36,550 bases of DNA, from the NCBI GenBank assembly GCA_028693645.1, contig JAQUUY010000004.1, positions 1-36,550 on the forward strand. Direction: 5' to 3'. Both the position numbers and the translations under genes were made by a program. Each line of letters starts with the position of its first letter. Positions within the stretch are counted from its first letter, which is position 1. Of this stretch, positions 1 to 9,462 are shown piece by piece. Under the pieces are notes generated by a model. It was not told where the DNA came from and ran no database searches. It saw only the letters and a list, made by a program, of their open reading frames with translations. This stretch comes from Eubacteriales bacterium (lineage in GTDB: Bacteria > Bacillota > Clostridia > Peptostreptococcales > Anaerovoracaceae).

Positions 1-2
1 AA

Positions 3-620
3 CCAAGACTCGTAAAAGCATTGCTGGACAAAAATGGTCACGAAGTGGAAAGTTTTGCGCCGGAGATGGTTCGGCAGGTCATTTCCCAGGAAACGGCTGA
101 TGAGATGTCTGTAATCATGGAATCCGTTGTATCAGATGGCGGCGGTGAAAACGCTAAAATCGCCGGGTACCAAATCGGAGGGAAAACAGGGACTGCCTAT
201 AAAGTTTCAAAAGGAGTTTATACAGAAGATACCTATTCTTCTTTTGCGGGAATGGTTCCGATGGATGATCCGAGAATTGCGATCCTCCTCATCGTAGATT
301 CACCGCAGGGCGTGAAATACGGCAGCATGACAGCAGCGCCCGGAGCCAAAGTGATTTTGGAACAGACGCTGCGTTACATGAATATCTTTCCGGAATATAA
401 TGAAGAAGAAAAAGCAGAAATGCTTGGTGAAATGGCGACGGTTCCGACCTTGACCGGAAAAACATATACGAAGGCGGTACAAGAACTTTCCGCCTTGGGT
501 CTGGTTTCTTCGGTTTCGCCTGCGCGTGAAAGCGCAGAAGACTTCACGATTGTTGATCAATATCCAAAAGCGGGCGAAAAGCTCAAAAAAGGAAGTGCGG
601 TCTACCTCTATTGGAAATAG
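3..620 (+). CDS. Penicillin-binding protein transpeptidase C-terminus with PASTA domain (SpoVD/PBP2B-like), 5' truncated by the window edge
   Basis: Frame open from base 3 (PRLVKALLDKNG...); KTGT box in GGKTGTAYKV; C-terminal PASTA-like VPTLTGKTYTKAVQELSALGL... Confidence 0.88.
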   Translation, partial: PRLVKALLDKNGHEVESFAPEMVRQVISQETADEMSVIMESVVSDGGGENAKIAGYQIGGKTGTAYKVSKGVYTEDTYSSFAGMVPMDDPRIAILLIVDSPQGVKYGSMTAAPGAKVILEQTLRYMNIFPEYNEEEKAEMLGEMATVPTLTGKTYTKAVQELSALGLVSSVSPARESAEDFTIVDQYPKAGEKLKKGSAVYLYWK

Positions 621-664
621 GGCATTAAGTCAGCGTCTCGGCAAAGGGAAGGGATATAAAGTTA

Positions 665-2053
665 ATGAAAACAATCAAAGCAATAGAAATAGCAAAAGCC
701 GTTTCAGGAGAGCTCCTATACGGCGATCCTGACAGCGAAGCGAACGGTGTATGTATCGATTCCAGAAAAGCTGAGAGAGGGCAGGCTTTTTTCGCTCTTT
801 CGGGAGAACGTGTAGATGGGCATGATTATTTAGATGATGCGATTATGACCGGTTGTTCCGTATTGGTTGTTTCCAAAATCGAAGCAGCAGTGTCTGTTTT
901 TGCGCAAAATCGAGGCGTTGCTTTGATTCGCGTCGAAAATACGGAAATCGCACTGCAGGAATTTGCAAAATATTATCTTTCTCTGTTCCCGATTCTAAAA
1001 GTGGCAGTGACAGGAAGTACGGGAAAAACAACGACGAAAGAAATGCTGTATGGGATTTTGAGCGAAAAGTACCAAACGATTAGAAATCTTGGCAATTACA
1101 ATAATTTGATTGGCCTGCCGCTTTCTGTTTTTGAAATTGGAACGGAAACGGAGGCGGCTGTTTTTGAAATGGGAATGGACCGCCCGGGCGAAATCAGACG
1201 CCTTTGTGAAATCGTTGAACCGCAAATTGGTTTGATTACAAACGTTGGGCTTTCCCATATTGAACATCTGGGAAGCCGTGAGAATATTTTAAAAGCAAAA
1301 ATGGAAATGACAGAGCGTTTTACAAAAGACAATACCTTGGTCATCAATACCGATAACGATATGTTTTGTAATTTTTGCCCGCAAGGAGACTATCAAGTGC
1401 TTCGCGTCGGCAAAGGAGAAAACAGCGATTTCAGAATAGAAAAAATCAAGGATCTTGCAGAAAAGGGGATTGAATTTACCATAAAGACAGCCCTTGCTTC
1501 GCAGGAATTTCAAGTTGGGCTTCCCGGCCTTCATAATGCGTCCAATGCCGCTTTGGCCGTAGCCGCTTCTCTTGAACTTGGACTTAGCTTGGAAGAAGCA
1601 GCCAAAGGACTCGAAAAGATATCTAATTCCGATAAGCGTCTGCACATCATCGAAAAGAAAGGGATCAAAGTTATTGATGATACCTATAACGCCAGCCCCG
1701 ATTCCATGCGTGCAGCCATAGACGTTCTCACCGGCCTTCGCGGAAAGCGTCATATTGCAATCCTTGGAGACATGTATGAACTGGGGGAAAAGGAAGAAGA
1801 GTACCATTTCCAAATCGGAGAATATGCTTCACACGCAGGAGTCAATGTGGTAATATCAGTAGGGAAAAATGCCGGGTTTATCGCGGATGGGGCACGAGCA
1901 TCCGGCACAAAGGCCATACACTTTGAAACCAAAGACCTTCTTCTTGTTGTGCTTGCACAATGGATCAGACCGGGAGATGTTATTCTTGTAAAAGGTTCAA
2001 GGGGAATGGCGATGGAAAAAATTGTTGAACAGATTGAAAAAGCAGGGGAGTAA
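665..2053 (+). CDS. murF: UDP-N-acetylmuramoyl-tripeptide--D-alanyl-D-alanine ligase
   Basis: Mur ligase P-loop TGSTGKTTTKEM, NYNNLIGLPLS, DDTYNASPDSM; cluster context. Confidence 0.95.
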   Translation: MKTIKAIEIAKAVSGELLYGDPDSEANGVCIDSRKAERGQAFFALSGERVDGHDYLDDAIMTGCSVLVVSKIEAAVSVFAQNRGVALIRVENTEIALQEFAKYYLSLFPILKVAVTGSTGKTTTKEMLYGILSEKYQTIRNLGNYNNLIGLPLSVFEIGTETEAAVFEMGMDRPGEIRRLCEIVEPQIGLITNVGLSHIEHLGSRENILKAKMEMTERFTKDNTLVINTDNDMFCNFCPQGDYQVLRVGKGENSDFRIEKIKDLAEKGIEFTIKTALASQEFQVGLPGLHNASNAALAVAASLELGLSLEEAAKGLEKISNSDKRLHIIEKKGIKVIDDTYNASPDSMRAAIDVLTGLRGKRHIAILGDMYELGEKEEEYHFQIGEYASHAGVNVVISVGKNAGFIADGARASGTKAIHFETKDLLLVVLAQWIRPGDVILVKGSRGMAMEKIVEQIEKAGE

Positions 2054-2066
2054 GGAAATCTAAAAA

Positions 2067-3032
2067 ATGGAATTTTTAAAGATGGTGGTGCCCTTTGGGA
2101 TCGCATTCGTATTGATGCTTCTTGGGACGCCGCTTTTAATAAAATATTTGCGCCGGATTAAAGCAGGGCAAAGTATTCGTGAAGAAGGCCCGCAGTCACA
2201 TCTTAGCAAAACGGGAACTCCTACGATGGGCGGCTTGATGATGATTGCTGCTGTCCTGATAAGTTGTTTTTTTTCTATAAAACCAAGTCATGATCTGTTC
2301 ATCATACTCATCGCTTTTTTTGCGTATGGAGCACTTGGGTTTCTCGATGATTTCGTCAAATTGACAATGAAAAGAAATCTGGGATTGACCGCAAAACAAA
2401 AATTCGCATTGCAAATCTTGATTGCAGTCGGGCTTGCCTTTTATGCATCAAACCTTTCCGCTTATGGCACGGAGATTTTGATTCCGTTTACGAATGCGTA
2501 TTGGGATCTTGGCATTTTCTATGTTCCTTTTGTTGCCTTTATCATGGTGGCAATGGCAAATAGCGTCAATTTGACCGATGGGCTCGATGGATTAGCCTCG
2601 GGGGTCAGCTTAGTCGTCGCAATCTTTTTGGCGGTGACGGCAATTTTTCTAAAAACAGCAGAAGCCGCTTGCTTTTGTGCCGCCCTTGCAGGCGCCTGCC
2701 TCGGTTTTCTCGTATTCAATAAGCATCCGGCAAAAATATTTATGGGAGACACCGGTTCCATGGCGCTTGGCGGAGGCATTGCTGCCGCGGCCGTTATCAT
2801 GAATATTGAATTGATTATTCCGATTGCGGGGGGAATCTACCTTGCAGAAGCCGTTTCCGTAATCTTACAAGTTGCCTATTATAAAAAAACGGGAGGGAAG
2901 CGTCTTTTTAAGATGGCGCCGCTCCATCATCATTTTGAATTGTCAGGATGGAAAGAACAAAAAGTCGTTGTTGTCTTCTGGTTTGTGACGATCCTATTAT
3001 GCGGAATCAGCTGGATCGCACTAAGAGGATGA
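2067..3032 (+). CDS. mraY: Phospho-N-acetylmuramoyl-pentapeptide transferase
   Basis: PTMGG, NLTDGLDGLASG, GDTGSMALGG and APLHHHFE motifs; multi-TM. Confidence 0.96.
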   Translation: MEFLKMVVPFGIAFVLMLLGTPLLIKYLRRIKAGQSIREEGPQSHLSKTGTPTMGGLMMIAAVLISCFFSIKPSHDLFIILIAFFAYGALGFLDDFVKLTMKRNLGLTAKQKFALQILIAVGLAFYASNLSAYGTEILIPFTNAYWDLGIFYVPFVAFIMVAMANSVNLTDGLDGLASGVSLVVAIFLAVTAIFLKTAEAACFCAALAGACLGFLVFNKHPAKIFMGDTGSMALGGGIAAAAVIMNIELIIPIAGGIYLAEAVSVILQVAYYKKTGGKRLFKMAPLHHHFELSGWKEQKVVVVFWFVTILLCGISWIALRG

Positions 3033-3046
3033 AAAGGAGGAACCTT

Positions 3047-4408
3047 ATGGAGATGAAAGACAGCAAAGTGCTTGTTGTCGGGATGGGAAAATCCGGCATT
3101 GCAGCCGCAGAAACTCTCATTTCGCTTGGCGCGAAAGTGGCTGTATACGATAAAAAGACTGAGACAGAAATGGATCCACAGCTAATCAGGTTCTATCAAA
3201 ACAGAAACGTGACTTGTTTTTTGGGTGAGGAACCTGATGATATGAGCGGTTTTGATCTGCTTGTGGTCAGTCCGGGAGTACCGCTTGAAATCGATATGAT
3301 TGTGAAAGCAAAGGCTTCGGGTGCAGAAATCATCGGTGAAGTCGAGCTTGCTTTTCGCATCGGACAAGGAACCTATGTTGCCATTACAGGAACCAACGGC
3401 AAAACAACGACTACTGTTTTGACAGGAGAGATTTTTCGCCAGGCCGGAAGAAAAACCGAAGTGGTGGGAAACGTGGGTGTTGCTGTTGCAAAGAAAGCGA
3501 TGGATGCAGACAAGGAGACTTGGTTTGTCACAGAAATCAGCAGTTTTCAGCTTGAAACCACAAAGGAATTCCACCCCCATGTTTCTGCGCTCTTGAACAT
3601 CACCCCGGATCATATGGACAGACATCATACGATGGAAAACTACGCGAAAGCAAAGGCTCTTATTTATCAAAATCAAACAGCGAATGATTTCTTTGTTGTC
3701 AATCGGGATGAACCTGTCAGTTACGCACTCGCAGACGCTTGTCCTGCAACCGTCGTTCCCTTTAGCAGAAAAGAGGAATTGGAGTATGGTTGCTTCGTAA
3801 AGGCGGGGCAGATTGTGATTCGTGATGGGAAGCAAGAGGATCAAATCGTCTGTATGGCTTCGGAACTTGGGATACCGGGAGCCCATAACCTCGAAAACGC
3901 TTTGGCGGCAACGGCAATCGCCTATTTCTCGGGAATCGAGATTTCGGACATTGCGAAAACGCTGAAATCCTTTGGCGGAGTTGAGCATCGACTTGAGTAT
4001 GCGGGGGAAGTAAAGGGAGTTCGTTTTGTAAATGATTCCAAAGGGACCAATCCGGATGCATCAATCAAAGCACTTGAAGCCATCGATACTCCGATTATTC
4101 TGATTGCGGGTGGCTATGATAAAAATTCCTCGTTTGAAGAATTTCTTGAAGCGGCAAAGGGCAAGGTAAAAGCCTTTGTGCTTCTCGGTAAAACAGCACC
4201 GAAAATCAAGGAAACAGCAGAAAAAATGGGCTTTTCCGCCATTTACATGGAAAAAGACATGGAAGATTGTGTCCGCGAAAGCTTTCGCCTTGCAGAGCCG
4301 GGAGACACAGTCTTGCTTTCCCCTGCCTGCGCCAGTTGGGATATGTATACTTGCTTCGAACAGCGCGGAGAACATTTTAAAAATTGTGTCGAGAACTTAG
4401 CAAAATAG
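3047..4408 (+). CDS. murD: UDP-N-acetylmuramoylalanine--D-glutamate ligase
   Basis: ITGTNGKTTT P-loop, NDSKGTNPDA, LLSPACASWDMY; ATG at 3047 preceded by AAGGAGG, preferred over the upstream in-frame start of the 2948 ORF. Confidence 0.95.
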   Translation: MEMKDSKVLVVGMGKSGIAAAETLISLGAKVAVYDKKTETEMDPQLIRFYQNRNVTCFLGEEPDDMSGFDLLVVSPGVPLEIDMIVKAKASGAEIIGEVELAFRIGQGTYVAITGTNGKTTTTVLTGEIFRQAGRKTEVVGNVGVAVAKKAMDADKETWFVTEISSFQLETTKEFHPHVSALLNITPDHMDRHHTMENYAKAKALIYQNQTANDFFVVNRDEPVSYALADACPATVVPFSRKEELEYGCFVKAGQIVIRDGKQEDQIVCMASELGIPGAHNLENALAATAIAYFSGIEISDIAKTLKSFGGVEHRLEYAGEVKGVRFVNDSKGTNPDASIKALEAIDTPIILIAGGYDKNSSFEEFLEAAKGKVKAFVLLGKTAPKIKETAEKMGFSAIYMEKDMEDCVRESFRLAEPGDTVLLSPACASWDMYTCFEQRGEHFKNCVENLAK

Positions 4409-4426
4409 CCGGAACGGGAGAGTTCG

Positions 4427-5623
4427 ATGAAAGTAAAAAAAAGAACATCGATGAAAGCAGGAGACTTTCTGTTAGCGATTCTTGTGTTAGCATTGGTCGT
4501 CTTTGGCATTATCATGGTGTTCAGCGCGAGCTATTACAGTTCAATCAGTGAGACCGGAGATCCTTATGCCTATCTTAAGGATCATTTGATGTGGGCATTG
4601 CTCGGTACAGGCCTTATGGTGCTTACCGCAAGTATTGATTATCATATTTATGCACGCTTTGCCAAACCGCTTGCGGGAATCAGTTTTATTCTTCTTTTTC
4701 TGCTATTCACTCCGCTTGGAGTGACGAGAAATTATGCAACGAGATGGATTGGGGTTGGTGGATTTACCGTCATGCCGGGCGAAATCGCTAAGATTTGCGC
4801 CATTATTTTTGTTGCTTGGTTCCTTTCAAAAGACCCGAAACGGATTACTTCGCTGACAAAAGGGGTTCTGCCATTGCTGGCACTTTGTGCTGCCTATTTT
4901 GGGCTGATTGTAAAACAGCCCAACCTTTCTACGGCAATTACCATTTGCGCGATCATCATTGGCATCATGTTTGTGGCGGGGCTAAATGGAATTTACCTTA
5001 TGGGTGTCGGCGGTATCGGAGCCTTGGGTGTCATTGCCCTGATATTTATGGATGACGGTGGTTATCGACTCAAGCGTTTCACAAGTTTCCTCGATCCCTT
5101 TGAGGATAAACTCGGAGCGGGCTGGCAAGTCATTCAGTCTCTTCTCGCCTTGGGTTCCGGAGGACTTACCGGAGTCGGATTAGGAAAAAGCATACAAAAA
5201 ACGCTGTATTTACCCGAGCCTCAAAATGACTTCATTTTTTCTATCATTGGAGAAGAACTTGGGTTTATCGGTTGCCTGGTTTTAATCTTGGTTTATCTGC
5301 TTTTGATTTGGAGAAGTGCAGATATTGCACTCAAAGCCTCTGATTTGTTTGGTATGTTATTGGCATCGGGCATTACAATTATGCTCTCCGTTCAAGTCAT
5401 CTTAAATATTGCTGTTGTCACTTCCTCCATGCCTCCGACCGGTATCACATTACCTTTCGTCAGTTACGGAGGAAATGCCCTGCTGCTCTTTATGGGCTCT
5501 TTTGGTATTCTGCTTAATATTTCGCGGCACGCTCTGATAAAGGAACCTCTGCCTGTTGTTAAGGAGAATAATATCAAAACAAGACATATGCCAAACTTGT
5601 ACCATTTTGACAGGAGGAAATAA
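4427..5623 (+). CDS. ftsW: FtsW/RodA/SpoVE family lipid II polymerase
   Basis: Multi-TM SEDS protein; PEPQNDFIFSIIGEELGF and LPFVSYGGNALL signatures; between murD and murG. Confidence 0.9.
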   Translation: MKVKKRTSMKAGDFLLAILVLALVVFGIIMVFSASYYSSISETGDPYAYLKDHLMWALLGTGLMVLTASIDYHIYARFAKPLAGISFILLFLLFTPLGVTRNYATRWIGVGGFTVMPGEIAKICAIIFVAWFLSKDPKRITSLTKGVLPLLALCAAYFGLIVKQPNLSTAITICAIIIGIMFVAGLNGIYLMGVGGIGALGVIALIFMDDGGYRLKRFTSFLDPFEDKLGAGWQVIQSLLALGSGGLTGVGLGKSIQKTLYLPEPQNDFIFSIIGEELGFIGCLVLILVYLLLIWRSADIALKASDLFGMLLASGITIMLSVQVILNIAVVTSSMPPTGITLPFVSYGGNALLLFMGSFGILLNISRHALIKEPLPVVKENNIKTRHMPNLYHFDRRK

Positions 5624-6726
5624 TGAGAATCATAATGACCGGCGGCGGTACCGGCGGACATATCTATCCTGCGATTGCGATTGCCGATAAAATAAAACGA
5701 AAAAATCCGGAAGCGGAAATCCTTTTTATTGGGACAATGCGCGGTCACGAAAAAGATCTTGTTCCGAAAAACGGCTACCCCATTCGCTTTATTACAGCTC
5801 GCGGATTTAACAGAAAAAATCTTTTTGCGAATATACAAACGATAAAAGATCACCTAAACGGAGAACGTCAAGCGAAGGCAATCCTTGCCGAGTTCGCGCC
5901 GGATCTCGTCATCGGAACCGGCGGTTATGTCTGCGGCCCTGTGATAAAAGCAGCGGCGAAGAGGAAAATTCCTTGTTACCTGCATGAACAGAACGCCTTT
6001 GCCGGACTTGCAAATCGTATGCTTGAAAAATATGCAAAAAAGGTTTTCCTTGCCTATCCTGAAGCAGCCCAATACTTTAAACAAAAGAAAAAACTAATCG
6101 TAACCGGAAACCCCTTGCGAAAAGATTTTTTGTTTTCTGCTCTTTCTGATACGAGAAAGCAGTTGGGGATTTTGCCCACCGATTTTTGTGTGCTTTGCTT
6201 TGGTGGGAGCCTCGGCGCTGAAGCAATCAACCGCACAATCGTCGAAGCGGCGGAGTCACTGATTACGGTACCTCATGTAAAACTGTTTCTCATTAGCGGG
6301 AGGAAGTCGTATGAAAGCGTCGTTTTTGATTTGAAAAAGAGAGAAATATTGGAGTCGGAGCAAATTAGTGTTTTGCCATATGCCGATGATATGCATGTCT
6401 ATTTGAATGCGGCAGATCTTGTGATTAGCCGTTCCGGCGCACTCACTGTATCTGAGATTACCGCTTGCGGAAAACCATCCATTCTGATTCCTTCGCCGAA
6501 TGTAACCGGAAACCACCAATATTTCAACGCAAAAGCAGTTTCTGACAAGGGCGCTGCCGTTCTTATCGAAGAAAAGGATCTCAATGCCAAGGGCCTTCTT
6601 GGCGTCATCTTGCGCTTGATGGGAAACCGCGAAGCGATAAATATAATGGCGAAGGCTGCCGCAGCTGTGGGAAGGCTCGACAGCGTGGATCTCATTTACG
6701 ATCATTTGGAGCTTGATAAAAAGTAA
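5623..6726 (+). CDS. murG: UDP-GlcNAc:lipid I GlcNAc transferase
   Basis: MTGGGTGGHIYPAIAIA N-terminus, FGGSLGAEAINR, SRSGALTVSEITACGKPSILIPSP. Confidence 0.96.
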   Translation: MRIIMTGGGTGGHIYPAIAIADKIKRKNPEAEILFIGTMRGHEKDLVPKNGYPIRFITARGFNRKNLFANIQTIKDHLNGERQAKAILAEFAPDLVIGTGGYVCGPVIKAAAKRKIPCYLHEQNAFAGLANRMLEKYAKKVFLAYPEAAQYFKQKKKLIVTGNPLRKDFLFSALSDTRKQLGILPTDFCVLCFGGSLGAEAINRTIVEAAESLITVPHVKLFLISGRKSYESVVFDLKKREILESEQISVLPYADDMHVYLNAADLVISRSGALTVSEITACGKPSILIPSPNVTGNHQYFNAKAVSDKGAAVLIEEKDLNAKGLLGVILRLMGNREAINIMAKAAAAVGRLDSVDLIYDHLELDKK

Positions 6727-6759
6727 AAATACTGAACCGGTGAATAGGGGAAGCAAACC

Positions 6760-7506
6760 ATGTCCGTCGCAGAACCAAAAAAGAAAAAGAAGAGAAGGAA
6801 AAAGCATTATCTGCTAAGACTTTTGCTCGTGATTTTGATGGGAGTAGGTCTTTATTTCTTTCTGACTTCGGAATTTTTTAATGTCGATAAAATCGTAGTT
6901 GAGAATAATAAATATTTTACGGCTGAGCAGGTGATTGGTCTGGCGGAAGCAAAACCGGGGGGGAATCTTTTTGGGCAAGCGACCGAAGAAATGAAGGACA
7001 AGCTATTGGCGGATCCTTATGTCAAAAGTGTTTCGGTTTCCAGAAAATTACCGAATCAACTTGTCATTACCGTGACAGAAAGAGAAGAATACGCGACGGT
7101 CCCCTATGGAAAGAGTTTTCTCGTAATCGATAAGGAGGGAATGATCCTTCGGCAAACCGATACGGCTCCGACCCTGCCCCTTTTAGTGGGGCTGACACTC
7201 TCAAATATCAAAATCGGAACAGCGCTTCGGGTTGAAGAAAACTCTCTTCTGACCGGAACCTTAAAACTTCTTGAAAAAATGGATGAAAATGAAATTTACT
7301 TTAAAAAAATAGAAATTTCCGCCGTTGTAATCCGTGCCTATATTTATGACAGCCTTTTATGTGAAGGAACTCCTGAAAACATTATGAAAAACATGGACGA
7401 GATCAAGCAGGTGTTGTATGATTTGTATAAGAAGGGTACGGAGCGTGGAGTCATAAAAGTCTATGGGGACGATAAGGATTGCGCTTTTAGCCCCGTAATA
7501 GAATAG
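6760..7506 (+). CDS. ftsQ: FtsQ/DivIB-type cell division protein with POTRA domain
   Basis: Basic N-terminus, single TM, FFNVDKIVVENNKYFTAEQV... POTRA, PYVKSVSVSRKLPNQLVITVTERE; cluster position. Confidence 0.88.
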   Translation: MSVAEPKKKKKRRKKHYLLRLLLVILMGVGLYFFLTSEFFNVDKIVVENNKYFTAEQVIGLAEAKPGGNLFGQATEEMKDKLLADPYVKSVSVSRKLPNQLVITVTEREEYATVPYGKSFLVIDKEGMILRQTDTAPTLPLLVGLTLSNIKIGTALRVEENSLLTGTLKLLEKMDENEIYFKKIEISAVVIRAYIYDSLLCEGTPENIMKNMDEIKQVLYDLYKKGTERGVIKVYGDDKDCAFSPVIE

Positions 7507-7530
7507 AAGCATCTTCTTAAGGGGAAAATA

Positions 7531-8265
7531 ATGAAAAACAAGGGTGGAATTCCGGTTATTGGAGTATTGGCGTTGCTGATAGGCTTGCTAATCTCGGTTC
7601 AGATCGGGACAGCGGAGAGCTCCGATGTCGGCGGTCTGATTCCTGTTGCGAAAGCGGCGGGTCTTGAACAGGAATTGAAAGAACTAAGAGCAGAAAAAGA
7701 AACAATAATGCAGGAATATCTCGATCTCGAAGCACGTTTAAAAGAAATCGAAGAACAAAACAGCAGCGAAGATGCCTTGATGCAGTCGATGGGCGGCGAA
7801 ATCGAAAAGTACAAGATGAGTGCCGGTATTGTAGATGTAAAAGGACCCGGAGTCATTGTTACTGTTGATGATCCGATTCCGACAGAAGAAAACCCGGGAG
7901 ATGGGTACAGCACGATTATGCTGCGCTATGATCTCTTGCTTTCTCTTGTAAATAAGCTGAAAGACGCCGGAGCGGAAGCCATCTCGATTAATGGTCAAAG
8001 GATCATAACGAGTACAGAAATCAGTCTCGCCGGCGACAATGTCAATATCAATGCGGTTCCGACGGCACCGCCTTATACGATCAAGGCAATCGGAAATCCG
8101 GACACGATAGAATCCACTTTGACAATACGCTATGGTATCGTTGAAACGATGCGCAACAATTATGCGCTCAGGGTCGATATTTCGCAAGAAAAGGAGCTGA
8201 CGATTTCCAGATATTCCGGAGTCATCAAGTTCCGTTATGCTGTACTTGCGGATGACGATGAGTAG
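7531..8265 (+). CDS. DUF881 family protein (first copy)
   Basis: TM + coiled coil + VDVKGPGVIVTVDDP...LLSLVNKLKDAGAEAISINGQRI. Confidence 0.88.
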   Translation: MKNKGGIPVIGVLALLIGLLISVQIGTAESSDVGGLIPVAKAAGLEQELKELRAEKETIMQEYLDLEARLKEIEEQNSSEDALMQSMGGEIEKYKMSAGIVDVKGPGVIVTVDDPIPTEENPGDGYSTIMLRYDLLLSLVNKLKDAGAEAISINGQRIITSTEISLAGDNVNINAVPTAPPYTIKAIGNPDTIESTLTIRYGIVETMRNNYALRVDISQEKELTISRYSGVIKFRYAVLADDDE

Positions 8266-8284
8266 AAGGGCGGCAGATGGAGAA

Positions 8285-9007
8285 ATGAAGCGAAGTTTCC
8301 TTTTAATGATAGTGTTCTGCTTTCTCCTGAGCTTTTCCGCTGTTGTTCTTGCCCAGACATCCAAAGGACAACATCTTTATGTGTCACCTAAGGTTCTTGA
8401 TGATTACAAGATTACGATTGAGGGTGAAAAAAAAGAAATCGAAAACCTCAACACTCTCGTTTCCGAATCACGCAAAAAGCTTGAGCAGTATGAAGCTTTG
8501 GTTGCGGAGGATAAGGACATCGGGAGAGAGCTAAAACAACAACTGGAACAGGATCTCGAATTATACAGCCTTGCGAGCGGTGACGTAGCAGTCAAAGGGC
8601 CGGGCGTCAAGGTCTATATTGATGATGGACAGAGAAAGCTGGAGTCTTGGGAGACACCGAATAATATTCTGGTCCATGACAGCGATTTGCTTTTAATTAT
8701 TAACGACCTGAAAGCATCGGGCGCGGAGGCAATCTCAATCAACGGACAAAGAATCGTAGATGTTACGGCAATTTCTTGTTCGGGGTATACCGTCAGAATC
8801 AATGACCAATTTTTTGCAAGGCCCTTTCGCATCGAAGCAATCGGTGATGGTTCTCGTATGTCGGCGGCTTTGATCGGCCCCGGCGGTTATGGAACAGAAT
8901 TAAAAGAATGGGGATTGATTTTCAAGGTGACCGTAGCGGATGATATCCTCATTCCGGCTTATGCGGAAAGCCATGCTTATAAATATATCAGCCCTGCCGT
9001 GAATTGA
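8285..9007 (+). CDS. DUF881 family protein (second copy); start uncertain (ORF open from 8237)
   Basis: Same architecture: VAVKGPGVKVYIDDG...LLLIINDLKASGAEAISINGQRI; signal-like MKRSFLLMIVFCFLLSFSAVVLA at 8285. Confidence 0.85.
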   Translation: MKRSFLLMIVFCFLLSFSAVVLAQTSKGQHLYVSPKVLDDYKITIEGEKKEIENLNTLVSESRKKLEQYEALVAEDKDIGRELKQQLEQDLELYSLASGDVAVKGPGVKVYIDDGQRKLESWETPNNILVHDSDLLLIINDLKASGAEAISINGQRIVDVTAISCSGYTVRINDQFFARPFRIEAIGDGSRMSAALIGPGGYGTELKEWGLIFKVTVADDILIPAYAESHAYKYISPAVN

Positions 9008-9031
9008 CGGCATTAAGGAAGGTGAAAACAA

Positions 9032-9400
9032 TTGATTATTGCAATGGCACTCGGATTGGGTCTTGGTCTTGTTTTAGGCTTTGCACTCAACATTACCTAT
9101 CCCTCGGAGTTCTCATTTTATATTACGATGGCCCTTCTCGCGTCGATGGACTCCCTCCTCGGAGCGGCCAGATCGTACATGGAAGGGAAATATAACAATC
9201 CCATTTTTATCAGCGGATTTTTGACAAACGCAATTCTTGCTGCGGCGCTTGTCTATCTGGGAGATCGTCTCGGAGTGCCTCTGTATTATGCAGTAATATT
9301 TGTTTTCGGAGGGAGATTGTTCCAAAATCTTGCCGTCATTCGTCGTATCTTGATTGAGAGATATTTTGTAAAAAAAAGCACCGATGACCACATGAAATAG
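9032..9400 (+). CDS. sbp: Small basic protein Sbp (DUF1290)
   Basis: TTG start after AAGGAAGG; small membrane protein ...ALLASMDSLLGAARSYMEGKYNNPIFISGFLTNAILAAALVYLGDRLGV; adjacent to DUF881 and ftsZ. Confidence 0.87.
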   Translation: MIIAMALGLGLGLVLGFALNITYPSEFSFYITMALLASMDSLLGAARSYMEGKYNNPIFISGFLTNAILAAALVYLGDRLGVPLYYAVIFVFGGRLFQNLAVIRRILIERYFVKKSTDDHMK

Positions 9401-9423
9401 GTGCATAGTCTATCCGAATATGC

Positions 9424-9429
9424 TATAAT
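9424..9429 (+). promoter_or_regulatory. Candidate -10 box (TATAAT) of an ftsZ-proximal promoter
   Basis: TATAAT in the sbp-ftsZ gap; a poor -35 candidate GTGCAT lies 17 nt upstream. Confidence 0.4.
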
Positions 9430-9462
9430 TAGTATCATTACCTATATAGGAGGTTACCGAAC

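Noticed and set aside
3182-3988. 268-aa - strand ORF
   Set aside because: Fully antisense to murD, with no recognisable protein motif.
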